A stretch of DNA of 64,000 nt from GCA-2862585 sp965661345 (lineage in GTDB: Bacteria > Bacteroidota > Bacteroidia > Flavobacteriales > UBA7312), in contig CBFIDK010000003.1 of the NCBI GenBank assembly GCA_965661345.1, positions 1-64,000 of the forward strand, given 5' to 3'. The translations under genes and the position numbers were made by a program. Positions 36,163-45,455 of this stretch are shown one piece after another; position 1 is the stretch's first letter, and each line of letters opens with the position of its first letter. Below the pieces are notes generated by a model that saw only the letters and a program-made list of their open reading frames with translations, ran no database searches and was not told the DNA's origin.

Positions 36163-37947
36163 ATGAGTCAAGATTTAGAAAATACAAAAGAAGAAACCGT
36201 TACTGATGTTATATCAAATGAAGATGTAACACCCTCAAAAGATTATAATTCATTTACACTTAATGAACTTATTAATGAGATGAATGAACTCATCATTTCA
36301 GATGATGTATTTAGAAATACGAAAACAGTGGATATTATAAAATCTGTTTTCTACAAAAAAGTAAACGCTGAAAAAGAAGAGAAAAAAGCAGACTTTATAG
36401 CTAATGGCGGAGTTGAAGAAGAATATTCATTCACACACCCAATGGAAAAAGAGTTTAAAACACTCTTCATTACTTTTAGAAATAAAAAGAATGATTTAAG
36501 AGATAAAATCGAATCCGACTTTATCAAAAACCATAAAATTAAAACCGCTATTATCTCAGAAATAGAATCATTGATAAATACCGAAGAGACCCTTAAAGGT
36601 ACTTTTGAAAAATTCAAAGTTTTACAAGAAAAATGGAGAGAAACGGGTGAAGTATCTATCGGTTACCGAAATGACATTTGGAAGTCATACCATTATCAGG
36701 TAGAGCGCTTTTACGATTATGTTAAAATAAATAACGAGCTAAGAGATTTAGACTTTAATAAGAATTACGAAAAGAAACTACAAATTTGCGAGGCGACTGA
36801 AAAACTCTTAAATGAAAAATCAATAAAAAAAGCCCACAATGAGTTACAAGAACTGCATCAAAAATGGAAAGAAATTGGTCCAGTAAAACGTGAACTTAGA
36901 GAAGAAATTTGGGAACGATTTAAAGAAGCAAGCCGACAACTTCACAAAAAAAGAAACGACCATTACGTAGAATTAAAAGAACGTGGCGCTCAATCCTTTA
37001 AAAATAAACAAGAAATATGTCAGCAAATAAATGAATTGACTAATGAAGGCGCTGACAATCACAACGGCTGGAATAAACTCACTGAAAAAGTTCGAGAACT
37101 TGAAGAAAAATGGAAAAAAGAAAGTGGGTTAAAAAAAGAAGACAACAAAGAAGCTTGGAAAAATTTAAGAGAAACTTTAGCCTCTTTTTACGCCAAAAAG
37201 AACGAGTATTACAAATCTAAAAAAGTTGAACAAAAAGAAATTGTTGAAATAAAAACTAAGCTTTGCGAAAAAGCCGAACAATTAATTGAATCTGAAAATA
37301 TAGACTGGAAAGACCACTCTCAACTCTTCATAAAATTACAAGAAGAGTGGAAAGAAAGTGGTTACTTACCAAAAAATCTTTCTGATAAATTTTGGAACCG
37401 CTTCAAAAAAGCTGTCAACACTTTTTATAAAAACAAAAAAGAATTTTTTGCTGAACTCGACAAACAGAAAACAGATAACCTTAAGCTCAAAGAAGAACTT
37501 ATAAAGAAAGTGAACGGCTTCGCTCTATCTGATAATAAGTCTACAAATTTTGAAAGCCTCAAGCAATTCCAAAAAGAATGGTTTGCAATCGGAGCTGTAC
37601 CAAGAGAAAAATCCGATATAGAGAATACTTTCAAAAAGACTATTGATGGTTTTTATTCTAAGATGAAAATCGATAAAAAAGAGCTTGAAGATGTTAGGTT
37701 CAATAGCAAGCTCGATCGATTAAAAGAAAAATCCAATCCAACAGCTTTAGACAAAGAAAAACAGTTTTTGAAAACAAAAATCAATGAACTGAAAAAAGAA
37801 ATCAATCAGTACGAAACAAATATTGCCTTTTTCGGTAAGTCTAAAGGCGCTGAAAAACTCAAAGAAGAGGTTTTGAAAAAAATTCAAAATGGATACGATA
37901 ACATCGAGGATTTAAAGGCAAAAATCAAATTAATTAATTCTATTTAA
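36163..37947 (+). CDS. DUF349 repeat protein
   Basis: A 594-residue, highly charged helical protein with about five DUF349 repeats of 65-75 residues. Each has the pattern LQEKWKE-x-G followed by a W/F-rich helix (examples: LHQKWKEIGPVKRELREEIW, LQEEWKESGYLPKNL, FQKEWFAIGAVP). A coiled coil ends the protein. There is no signal peptide, so it is cytoplasmic. DUF349 is of unknown function. It overlaps uvrB as TAATG, so it is translationally coupled to a nucleotide excision repair gene. Confidence 0.85.
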   Translation: MSQDLENTKEETVTDVISNEDVTPSKDYNSFTLNELINEMNELIISDDVFRNTKTVDIIKSVFYKKVNAEKEEKKADFIANGGVEEEYSFTHPMEKEFKTLFITFRNKKNDLRDKIESDFIKNHKIKTAIISEIESLINTEETLKGTFEKFKVLQEKWRETGEVSIGYRNDIWKSYHYQVERFYDYVKINNELRDLDFNKNYEKKLQICEATEKLLNEKSIKKAHNELQELHQKWKEIGPVKRELREEIWERFKEASRQLHKKRNDHYVELKERGAQSFKNKQEICQQINELTNEGADNHNGWNKLTEKVRELEEKWKKESGLKKEDNKEAWKNLRETLASFYAKKNEYYKSKKVEQKEIVEIKTKLCEKAEQLIESENIDWKDHSQLFIKLQEEWKESGYLPKNLSDKFWNRFKKAVNTFYKNKKEFFAELDKQKTDNLKLKEELIKKVNGFALSDNKSTNFESLKQFQKEWFAIGAVPREKSDIENTFKKTIDGFYSKMKIDKKELEDVRFNSKLDRLKEKSNPTALDKEKQFLKTKINELKKEINQYETNIAFFGKSKGAEKLKEEVLKKIQNGYDNIEDLKAKIKLINSI

Positions 37948-39935
37948 TGGGTTTTAAAATTGTATCTGATTTTAAACCCACTGGTGACCAACCACAAGCT
38001 ATTAAGCAATTAGTTGAAGGGATTGATAGTGATGAAAAACATCAAACACTGTTAGGCGTAACTGGCTCTGGTAAAACATTTACAATAGCCAATGTCATTA
38101 AGGAAATTGAAAAGCCAACCCTTATTTTAAGTCACAACAAAACCCTAGCCGCTCAACTTTACAGTGAATTCAAGCAGTTTTTCCCAAATAATGCCGTCGA
38201 GTATTTTGTGTCTTATTACGATTACTACCAACCCGAAGCCTACATTCCAAGTTCCGGTACATATATCGAAAAAGACTTATCCATAAACGATGAAATTGAA
38301 AAGTTAAGATTAAGCACTACCTCTACTCTATTGTCGGGAAGAAAAGACATAATTGTTGTGGCATCGGTATCTTGTATTTATGGTATTGGAAACCCTGAAG
38401 AATTCAGCAACAACGTTATTGAAGTATCGCTTAATCAAAAGATTAGCCGTAATAAATTGCTCAATCAATTGGTAACCTCATTGTATTCCCGTTCCGATAT
38501 TCAGTTTGAAAGAGGAAATTTTAAGGTTAAGGGCGATACCATTTCTGTTTTTCCTGCTTATACTGACATTGCCTATAAAATCCATTTTTGGGGAGATGAA
38601 ATTGAAGAAATAGAAAGCTTTGACCCGGTTAATAACAGCACCTTAGAAAAGTTCGACTATTTAAGAATTTTTCCAGCCACAATTTTTGTAGCATCTAAAG
38701 ACCGTATTCAGAGTGCCATTCATCAAATTCAAGATGACCTCATGGATCAAGTACAATTTCTTAATAATACTGATAGAAAATTAGAAGCCAAACGATTGGA
38801 TGAACGGGTAAATTATGATTTAGAAATGATTCGTGAACTTGGGTACTGCTCTGGTATTGAGAATTACTCTCGGTACTTTGACGGTAGAATGCCAGGCACT
38901 CGACCGTTCTGCCTAATTGATTATTTCCCCAATGATTTCCTAACGGTTATTGACGAAAGTCACGTAACCATTCCTCAAATTAGAGCCATGTACGGAGGCG
39001 ATAGGTCACGAAAAGAAAACTTAGTAGAATACGGCTTCCGTTTGCCAGCGGCTATGGACAATAGACCTCTGAAATTCGATGAGTTTGAATCCATTAACAA
39101 CCAGTTTATTTACGTTAGTGCTACTCCAGCCGATTTCGAGTTAGAACAATCAGCAGGCATAGTGGCGGAGCAGGTTATTCGACCTACTGGCTTACTAGAT
39201 CCTATTATTGACGTTCGACCTTCTTTAAATCAGATTGACGATTTATTGGAAGAAATAAAAGTTCGAATTGATAAAAACGAACGGATCTTGGTTACCACTC
39301 TGACTAAACGCATGGCTGAAGAACTGACAAAATACCTCACACGATTTGGTATTCGTTGCCGATACATTCATTCTGATGTAGATACTTTAGAACGAGTAGA
39401 AATTTTACATGAACTCAGAGAAGGAATATTTGATGTATTAGTGGGAGTAAATTTATTAAGAGAAGGCTTAGACTTACCTGAGGTTAGTCTTGTAGCCATT
39501 CTGGACGCAGATAAAGAAGGTTTTTTACGTTCACAACGTTCCTTAACACAAACTGCTGGAAGAGCTGCACGTAACGTTAATGGACTAGTAATAATGTATG
39601 CCGATAGGGTTACAAATAGCATGAAGCGTACGATTGATGAAACAAACAGAAGACGAGAAAAACAAATAGCATATAATACCGAAAATAACCTAGTCCCTAC
39701 TCCACTTAATAAGAAAAAGGACAATGAATTAGCCAAAAAGCTAAACCCTTACGCCATTAAGCAAGGCATGAGCATGGCAGCAGAATCTGATGCAGATTAT
39801 TCCAATCCAAAGACCTTAGAAAAGGCTATAAAGAATACTAAAAAACAAATGGAAAGTGCCGCTCAAGATTTGGATTTTCAAGAAGCAATAAAGCTTAGAG
39901 ATAGACTTACTGAACTTAAAAAAATGAGAATGTAA
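37947..39935 (+). CDS. uvrB: Excinuclease ABC subunit B
   Basis: The damage-verification helicase of nucleotide excision repair, acting between UvrA and UvrC. The 662 residues have Walker A GVTGSGKT (37-44), the beta-hairpin YYDYYQPEAYIPSSGTYIE, DEAD-type box DESHVTIPQI, helicase motif VI QTAGRAARN and the C-terminal UVR domain (about 625-662). It is coupled to the DUF349 gene upstream. Its stop is one base from the stop of a convergent small gene, and no terminator separates them. Confidence 0.98.
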   Translation: MGFKIVSDFKPTGDQPQAIKQLVEGIDSDEKHQTLLGVTGSGKTFTIANVIKEIEKPTLILSHNKTLAAQLYSEFKQFFPNNAVEYFVSYYDYYQPEAYIPSSGTYIEKDLSINDEIEKLRLSTTSTLLSGRKDIIVVASVSCIYGIGNPEEFSNNVIEVSLNQKISRNKLLNQLVTSLYSRSDIQFERGNFKVKGDTISVFPAYTDIAYKIHFWGDEIEEIESFDPVNNSTLEKFDYLRIFPATIFVASKDRIQSAIHQIQDDLMDQVQFLNNTDRKLEAKRLDERVNYDLEMIRELGYCSGIENYSRYFDGRMPGTRPFCLIDYFPNDFLTVIDESHVTIPQIRAMYGGDRSRKENLVEYGFRLPAAMDNRPLKFDEFESINNQFIYVSATPADFELEQSAGIVAEQVIRPTGLLDPIIDVRPSLNQIDDLLEEIKVRIDKNERILVTTLTKRMAEELTKYLTRFGIRCRYIHSDVDTLERVEILHELREGIFDVLVGVNLLREGLDLPEVSLVAILDADKEGFLRSQRSLTQTAGRAARNVNGLVIMYADRVTNSMKRTIDETNRRREKQIAYNTENNLVPTPLNKKKDNELAKKLNPYAIKQGMSMAAESDADYSNPKTLEKAIKNTKKQMESAAQDLDFQEAIKLRDRLTELKKMRM

Positions 39936-39936
39936 A

Positions 39937-40341
39937 TTATTCATACCCCCAACGGTGTACATCGTTGTTGGTTTCTTCAATATCGTCTTTTACGAGTTTA
40001 ATACGTTGCGCTATAGCTCCAAATAATTTATCATTCATCATAAGCCAACGCATTTCCTCTTTATCATTATCTGCCGCTTTAGCGATTCTCGAAAGTAATT
40101 TAAAGCCGTTTAGCTCTAACCACTTAATGGCGTCTTTTTTACCCTCTACGCCTTTTATGGTGGCTAATAAATGAGGCGCATTTTTCATAAGCCAACTAGA
40201 TGCTTCTTTATCAAAATAAAGGGCAAAACAAAACAGCCCTAACTCTGGGTAGTTATTTTGCATAAGCCAATCTCTAATATTAGTATTTCCTGAGATTGCT
40301 TCTCCCCAAGCGACAATTATTTTTTCTGGATATTTTTTCAT
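39937..40341 (-). CDS. Small protein with four tryptophan-leucine repeats, function unknown
   Basis: A 134-residue protein that I do not recognise. It contains four helical repeats of about 25-30 residues marked by the pattern [DSKR]WL-x-x-N: DWLMQN (about 24), SWLMKN (48), KWLELN (73) and RWLMMN (98), each followed by a hydrophobic helix and an acidic turn (FDKEA, GKKDA, NDKEE, VKDDI). There is no signal peptide, so it is cytoplasmic. Its ATG lies directly behind the T-tract of a terminator hairpin. Last gene of the run following fabG, and convergent with uvrB. Confidence 0.7.
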   Translation of the reverse strand: MKKYPEKIIVAWGEAISGNTNIRDWLMQNNYPELGLFCFALYFDKEASSWLMKNAPHLLATIKGVEGKKDAIKWLELNGFKLLSRIAKAADNDKEEMRWLMMNDKLFGAIAQRIKLVKDDIEETNNDVHRWGYE

Positions 40342-40366
40342 AAAAAAAGCCTCTTTTCAGAGGCTT
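40342..40366 (-). terminator. Terminator hairpin running into a start codon
   Basis: On the minus strand, stem AAGCCTCT/AGAGGCTT with loop GAAA is followed by a T-tract that ends at the ATG of the gene at 40341. This is the same arrangement as before ribH at 18531. It would end transcripts of the 40376-40735 gene. Confidence 0.75.
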
Positions 40367-40375
40367 AAATTATAA

Positions 40376-40735
40376 TTATTTTGCTAGTAGTTTTATTTTA
40401 CCGTTCTTAAAATAATATTTATCGCCACTGACTGAAATTAGTTCCCAACCCAATGAGTTAAGATAATTCAATGCATGAACGACAGATTTAAACTTATCTG
40501 AAGATTTTTCTAGCATTTCGTCTACTCTTTTTTCAGTAGAATTAAACGAATAAGTAGTTTTTACTTTTTTATTGCCTTTCTTTCCAACTAATTCCTCAGA
40601 AAATGTCATTTCCATATAATTAACCATTTTGTCATTTCTTTCAGACTTAAGCGGTTTTTTGGCTGGAGATGGTCTAGTCTGAGCCAGTATAGTCAATGGC
40701 AATACTAAAGCCATTATTAAAATTACATTCTTCAT
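40376..40735 (-). CDS. Small secreted protein, function unknown
   Basis: A 119-residue protein with signal peptide MKNVILIMALVLPLTILAQ, a basic stretch rich in K and P, and a small C-terminal domain ending LNYLNSLGWELISVSGDKYYF. The LGWELISV segment resembles DUF4177-type small domains. It lies 27 nt after the prohibitin-like gene and is probably co-transcribed with it. No function is known to me. Confidence 0.7.
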   Translation of the reverse strand: MKNVILIMALVLPLTILAQTRPSPAKKPLKSERNDKMVNYMEMTFSEELVGKKGNKKVKTTYSFNSTEKRVDEMLEKSSDKFKSVVHALNYLNSLGWELISVSGDKYYFKNGKIKLLAK

Positions 40736-40762
40736 AATAGTAGTTGTTAAGGTTGTTATTTG

Positions 40763-41608
40763 TTAATCGTTACCACCAAGAATTATTGGTAAATCGCCGT
40801 CACCATTACCAATTACAATAACCTTAGAATTAGGTGATTTTGATAACTCTTGTGTTGCTTCTACCCCTTTCCATTTCAATAATTGTGGCGTAATAGTCTT
40901 TGTTACAATACGCTGGAAATCAGAAATACCTTCAGCTTCAATACGCTTTCTTTCGGCTTCCTTCGACTCTCTAAGTAATTTAAACTCATATTCTAAGGCT
41001 TCCTGCTCTTGACGTAATTTATTTTCAATAGCAGCCTGTAGGGTTTTTGGAAGCGTTACGTCTCTAATTAAAATTGCATCTAAAAAGATGTATTTATCAG
41101 CAATTGATTTAGCTGTGATTTCAAAAATCTTATCTTCAACTTCTTCTCGTTTTGTAGAGTATAATTCTTCTGGCAAGTACTCGCCAATTACTTCTCTGGT
41201 TACCGAACGAATTTCAGGACGAATGATGCTTTCTAAGTAATCCTCACCAACTAAATCGTGAAGGTACCCGAGTTGGCTCATGTCAGGGGTAAAACGAAAT
41301 GAAAGATCAACTTTAATTGACAATCCATTTTTAGATAATACCTCCATTGCTTCATAATCCTCTTGTATTTTTACATTGTAGATGTAAACTTTATTCCAAG
41401 GTGCTATAAAATGAAAACCCTGTGGAACTACTAAATCCTTGTCAAGTCCACCACCAAAACGCTTAAATATTACGGCCTTTTCTCCTGGATTTACGGTGTA
41501 GAACATATTACCACCAGTAATTAATAAAAATATAATTGCTACGAATCCAATTACAAAAAATCTCGGTAGCTTAGGATTAAATCCACCTGAATCATTATTT
41601 TCAAACAT
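40763..41608 (-). CDS. Prohibitin-type SPFH membrane protein
   Basis: A 281-residue SPFH/band-7 protein with one N-terminal membrane helix (about 15-37), the band-7 domain (about 40-220: NPGEKAVIFKRFGGGL, PQGFHFIAPW) and a coiled coil (about 190-240). Prohibitins form large rings at membranes and modulate proteases such as FtsH. A 20-nt gap follows the VWA gene. Its place behind a VWA membrane protein is reminiscent of membrane quality-control clusters, but no protease gene is nearby. Confidence 0.88.
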   Translation of the reverse strand: MFENNDSGGFNPKLPRFFVIGFVAIIFLLITGGNMFYTVNPGEKAVIFKRFGGGLDKDLVVPQGFHFIAPWNKVYIYNVKIQEDYEAMEVLSKNGLSIKVDLSFRFTPDMSQLGYLHDLVGEDYLESIIRPEIRSVTREVIGEYLPEELYSTKREEVEDKIFEITAKSIADKYIFLDAILIRDVTLPKTLQAAIENKLRQEQEALEYEFKLLRESKEAERKRIEAEGISDFQRIVTKTITPQLLKWKGVEATQELSKSPNSKVIVIGNGDGDLPIILGGND

Positions 41609-41628
41609 TCTATTTTATTTTAAAATTG

Positions 41629-43653
41629 TTAAATCGTGGTGTTTCTTTTTCTGAGAAACCATTCCAGGAACAAAAATACAAATAAAAGAATTGAAATCCA
41701 TCTCAAATTGATCAAATCAATCTGAGTTTTAGTGATGTAACTCAAAACTGACGATTCATTTTTTACTAATTCTTTTTTAAGCTGACTCAATTGAGAGAAA
41801 TAATACGATTTGCCCTTGTATTTTTCTGAAAGAGCATACAGCAATTGGTGATTTGCCGTAGAATTCATTTTTTCAACCTCGAGTTGTAAAATAGAAAATT
41901 GCCCTTTGTTGACGTATTCCTTTCCATTGTGTAAGACTGAAGAGGTGAAAGTGTAATTACCCACGTTCAACTGTTCAACCTCAAGGAAATAGGTGTTTTC
42001 AAGCCTGTTAAAGGTGTAAGGAAAATCTACTCCATTGTCGTTAGTGATAGTGATGCTTAGTTCTGGATCGGTTATGAGTTCAAAATTTGAATTGTAAAAA
42101 TCTGCTTCTATTGTCAAAGGTTCATTTTCGTAAATCAACTTGTCGTAACGCAATCGAAAAGACCTTTTATCGTCTTTAACTGCTAAAAACTGAATGCTCT
42201 TAGTAATGAGTTCATTAAACAGTACATGGTCTTTGCTTTGCATGAATTCAAACAACCGCCATTTCCATAGCCCCTCTACGGTACAAACTGCACTTCTTTG
42301 TCCATTAATTTTTGAAAAGGAAATGATAGGCTTTTCGGTTTCAATTCCCAATACACTTTGGTAAAATAAACTAGAATGTTCTGAGTAAAATTCTAATCCT
42401 GTATGTGAGGAATACAAAGGGGGAAGTTTCTTCAAAAAGTCTGGCCATTTTTCGTTAAGTGAAAATAAAGAAAACGGACCATAAGTGGCGATTACTTCAT
42501 TTAATGAATTTCTGGACTGATACGAAAACCAATCGGTTTGAATAGATGGTATTGAATTTCCTAAAAAGTAAAAAATGGGCAAATCTGTTTCAGGAATATT
42601 AGTTTGAAACGCTATTACTAAACTATATTCTTGATAATTACCGTCAAAATCTTCAATAGAATTAACAATGAGCTCATAGTTTTCATTGGACTTGATAGCA
42701 CTGCTTATTGCCGAAATATCTGGGTGTGTGATTTCTGAAAGCAACAAAATCTTTTGCTTACTTTCTAAAACATCAATGTAAATATCTTTAATGTTATTGA
42801 AGGTGTTTTTCTCATTATCAACGGCCTTTACTTTGATGGTGTATTTCTGAACGCCAACCTCTTTTGCATTCATGAAAAAATCAAAATAATATTGAGCGTT
42901 TTCTGAATCTATCGTTTGTTGCTCTTCTTCTATCTTAACGCCATTTTCCCAAATGCTAACACTTAACTTTTCATTGAGACAATTTTTTGCCAAAACATTA
43001 ACTTTTATCGGAAAAGAATTTCCTAAATAGGCTAATTCATTGTAAGAAACCGATGACAGCTCAAGGTCTCTTTTTTGGACAATATCGCCAAGAAGTACCG
43101 TATACAGTGGCGCATCAAAGGAGTAATTGGCATACAATGGATTTGAACTCGAATTATAGATGCCATCAGAAACTACAATGTTAGCTACTACATTTCTATT
43201 GCTGTATAAATCTGAAATTTCATTAAAATAAGAAGAAAAGTCAGTTAATCTGTCGGTAAAAGTTAAATCGCCATTTCTTTTTATCTTCTCACCGAAGGTA
43301 TAGAGTTCAACATCAAAATCGTCAGAAAGCTCTTCAATTAAAGTATCCATACTGCTTTCAAATCCATCAGCATTAAATGAGCTGTTCGAATGCACTACAA
43401 TCGATGATGAATTATCAATTCCTATTGTAATAATGGGGCGTTCTTTCAAAACACTTTGGTAATTTATAAATGGTTTTAAAAGAAAAAAGGACAGTAAAAA
43501 TAAGGTGGCGAATCGAAGAACAAATAATACTTTCCTGAGTGTTTTAAATACGGAGACTGAACGTTTGCTGTATAGCAAAAAAGATGCACCAAAAGCTAAG
43601 GCTAGACACCCTAAAATCCAGAATAAAGACCACTCAGTAGTAATAACGTTCAT
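41629..43653 (-). CDS. VWA / glutamine-amidotransferase-like membrane protein
   Basis: A 674-residue protein anchored by N-terminal helices (about 9-28 and 42-62) and one at the C-terminus (about 650-668). Between them lie a von Willebrand A-like domain with a DxSxS-type metal site (GIDNSSSI, about 78-85), Ig-like strands, and a region near 300-400 resembling the amidotransferase-like fold of similar Bacteroidota membrane proteins. Function unknown. I use the ATG at 43653, which overlaps the fabG stop as TAATG. It may be a client of a MoxR ATPase, but none adjoins it. Confidence 0.75.
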   Translation of the reverse strand: MNVITTEWSLFWILGCLALAFGASFLLYSKRSVSVFKTLRKVLFVLRFATLFLLSFFLLKPFINYQSVLKERPIITIGIDNSSSIVVHSNSSFNADGFESSMDTLIEELSDDFDVELYTFGEKIKRNGDLTFTDRLTDFSSYFNEISDLYSNRNVVANIVVSDGIYNSSSNPLYANYSFDAPLYTVLLGDIVQKRDLELSSVSYNELAYLGNSFPIKVNVLAKNCLNEKLSVSIWENGVKIEEEQQTIDSENAQYYFDFFMNAKEVGVQKYTIKVKAVDNEKNTFNNIKDIYIDVLESKQKILLLSEITHPDISAISSAIKSNENYELIVNSIEDFDGNYQEYSLVIAFQTNIPETDLPIFYFLGNSIPSIQTDWFSYQSRNSLNEVIATYGPFSLFSLNEKWPDFLKKLPPLYSSHTGLEFYSEHSSLFYQSVLGIETEKPIISFSKINGQRSAVCTVEGLWKWRLFEFMQSKDHVLFNELITKSIQFLAVKDDKRSFRLRYDKLIYENEPLTIEADFYNSNFELITDPELSITITNDNGVDFPYTFNRLENTYFLEVEQLNVGNYTFTSSVLHNGKEYVNKGQFSILQLEVEKMNSTANHQLLYALSEKYKGKSYYFSQLSQLKKELVKNESSVLSYITKTQIDLINLRWISILLFVFLFLEWFLRKRNTTI

Positions 43654-44399
43654 TAAGTCAACATTCCTCCACACACATTCAACACTTGCCCAGAAATATA
43701 AGAAGACATATCAGAAGCTAAAAAGAGTGTCGCATTAGCGATATCTTCAGGATTACCACCTCTTTTCAGAGGAATACTGTCTGTCCATCCTTTGACTACA
43801 TTTTCATCAAGTTTTTCGGTCATTTCAGTCTGTATAAAACCAGGTGCAATAACGTTACATCGAATATTTCTAGAACCTAATTCAAGAGCAGTGGATTTTG
43901 AAAATCCTATAATTCCTGCTTTAGAAGCAGAATAATTGGCTTGACCTGCGTTTCCTTTAACTCCAACCACAGAACTCATATTGATAATCGAGCCTGAGCG
44001 TTGCTTGAGCATAGGACGCAATACGGCTTTGGTAAGGTTGAAGATAGACTTTAAATTTACCTCCATTACTTTATCAAAATCTTCTTCACTCATTCTCATG
44101 AGCAAGTTATCTTTTGTAATCCCGGCATTATTTACCAATACGTCAATAGAACCAAAAGTTGACATGACATCATCTGCTAGAGTTTGTGCAGCTTCAAAAT
44201 TTGAAGCATCCGATTTAAAGCCTTTAGCCGTAATTCCGTACTCACTTAATTCAGCCTCAAGAGCTTTAGCTTTTTCATCAGATGACAAATATGTAAACGC
44301 AATATTTGCGCCATTTTGTGCAAATGCCAAAGCAATTCCTTTTCCAATTCCTCTTGAAGCACCAGTGATAATTGCTGTTTTACCTTTTAATAGTTCCAT
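43653..44399 (-). CDS. fabG: 3-oxoacyl-ACP reductase
   Basis: NADPH-dependent reductase of the fatty acid elongation cycle. The 248 residues show the cofactor loop TGASRGIGKGIA, NNAG, catalytic serine region INMSSV and YSASKAG with the active-site Tyr and Lys. Close resemblance to FabG of type II synthesis supports the specific call. It leads the likely run fabG-VWA-prohibitin-small genes and overlaps the VWA gene as TAATG. Confidence 0.93.
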   Translation of the reverse strand: MELLKGKTAIITGASRGIGKGIALAFAQNGANIAFTYLSSDEKAKALEAELSEYGITAKGFKSDASNFEAAQTLADDVMSTFGSIDVLVNNAGITKDNLLMRMSEEDFDKVMEVNLKSIFNLTKAVLRPMLKQRSGSIINMSSVVGVKGNAGQANYSASKAGIIGFSKSTALELGSRNIRCNVIAPGFIQTEMTEKLDENVVKGWTDSIPLKRGGNPEDIANATLFLASDMSSYISGQVLNVCGGMLT

Positions 44400-44441
44400 A
44401 TCAATTTAAAATTTGAGATTATAAATATAGTGTATTAAACT

Positions 44442-44465
44442 AAAAAAGACGCACGAAGCGTCTTT
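44442..44465 (-). terminator. Terminator of sucD
   Basis: Stem AAAGACGC/GCGTCTTT with loop TTCGT on the minus strand, followed by a T run. It lies 20 nt after the sucD stop and upstream of fabG. Confidence 0.85.
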
Positions 44466-44485
44466 CAAGAATAGTTAGTTTTTTT

Positions 44486-45364
44486 TTAAGCGTTTACGCC
44501 CATTAGTTCAGCCATTTTATCGCCAATACTCGCTGGTGATTCTACAACGTGAATACCACATTCGCTCATAATTTTCATTTTTGCTTCTGCGGTATCGTCT
44601 TCGCCACCAACTATTGCGCCAGCATGCCCCATAGTTCTTCCTTTTGGAGCGGTCTGTCCAGCAATAAATCCTACAACAGGTTTAGTGCCATTTGCTTTAA
44701 TCCAATGCGCAGCATCAGCTTCTAGCTGACCACCAATTTCACCAATCATTACAATACCGTCTGTTTCTGAATCATTCATTAGTAATTCGACAGCTTCCTT
44801 GGTAGTAGTGCCAATAATGGGGTCACCACCGATACCTATTGCCGTAGAAATTCCCATTCCCGCTTTAACAATTTGGTCAGCAGCCTCATAAGTAAGTGTC
44901 CCCGACTTAGAAACTACACCTATTCTTCCCGCTTTGAAAACAAATCCTGGCATAATACCACATTTGGCCTCTCCAGGAGTAATTACACCTGGGCAATTAG
45001 GGCCAACTAAATGGCAATCTTTATCTGAAAGGTATTCTTTGACCGTAATCATGTCTTTTGTAGGAATACCTTCAGTGATGCAAATAATAACTTTTATTCC
45101 GGCTTCGGCAGACTCCATAATAGCATCAGCGGCAAAAGCAGGTGGCACAAAAATGATAGATGTATTAGCATCAACTTTTTCAACCGCTTCAGCAACAGTA
45201 TTAAATACGGGTTTTTCAAGATGAACTTGCCCTCCTTTACCTGGGGTTACACCACCAACGATATTGGTTCCATATTCAATCATTTGACCAGCATGAAAAG
45301 TTCCTTCACTTCCAGTAAATCCTTGAACAATGATTTTTGATTGATTATCAACTAATACACTCAT
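44486..45364 (-). CDS. sucD: Succinyl-CoA synthetase alpha subunit
   Basis: Alpha subunit of the TCA-cycle enzyme that makes ATP or GTP from succinyl-CoA. The 292 residues include the CoA-binding domain (IVQGFTGSEGTFH), KSGTLTYEA, and the phosphorylated histidine in TMGHAGAIVGG (about 250). The beta subunit gene sucC is not adjacent, as is common in Bacteroidota. It has its own promoter and terminator, so it is monocistronic. Confidence 0.97.
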   Translation of the reverse strand: MSVLVDNQSKIIVQGFTGSEGTFHAGQMIEYGTNIVGGVTPGKGGQVHLEKPVFNTVAEAVEKVDANTSIIFVPPAFAADAIMESAEAGIKVIICITEGIPTKDMITVKEYLSDKDCHLVGPNCPGVITPGEAKCGIMPGFVFKAGRIGVVSKSGTLTYEAADQIVKAGMGISTAIGIGGDPIIGTTTKEAVELLMNDSETDGIVMIGEIGGQLEADAAHWIKANGTKPVVGFIAGQTAPKGRTMGHAGAIVGGEDDTAEAKMKIMSECGIHVVESPASIGDKMAELMGVNA

Positions 45365-45392
45365 ATTTTTTTATTGGTAAAATTAATTTTTG

Positions 45393-45425
45393 CAAATTTA
45401 AAATGAAATATGAATTAGGAAAACA
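45393..45425 (-). promoter_or_regulatory. sucD: Promoter of sucD
   Basis: TAAATTTG (45400-45393, minus strand), with TTG (45425-45423) 22 nt upstream. The predicted leader is about 25 nt. Confidence 0.6.
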
Positions 45426-45442
45426 AAAAAGTAAAAGACTTT

Positions 45443-45450
45443 CTATCTTT
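45443..45450 (+). promoter_or_regulatory. mnmE: -7 promoter box of mnmE (leaderless candidate)
   Basis: TATCTTTG ends 5 nt before the mnmE ATG at 45456, so transcription should begin at or within a couple of bases of the start codon. Confidence 0.5.
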
Positions 45451-45455
45451 GTCAA

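Noticed and set aside
43981..44409. A 142-codon open frame opposite fabG.
   Set aside because: It is the antisense shadow of a well-conserved gene, with no recognisable domain.
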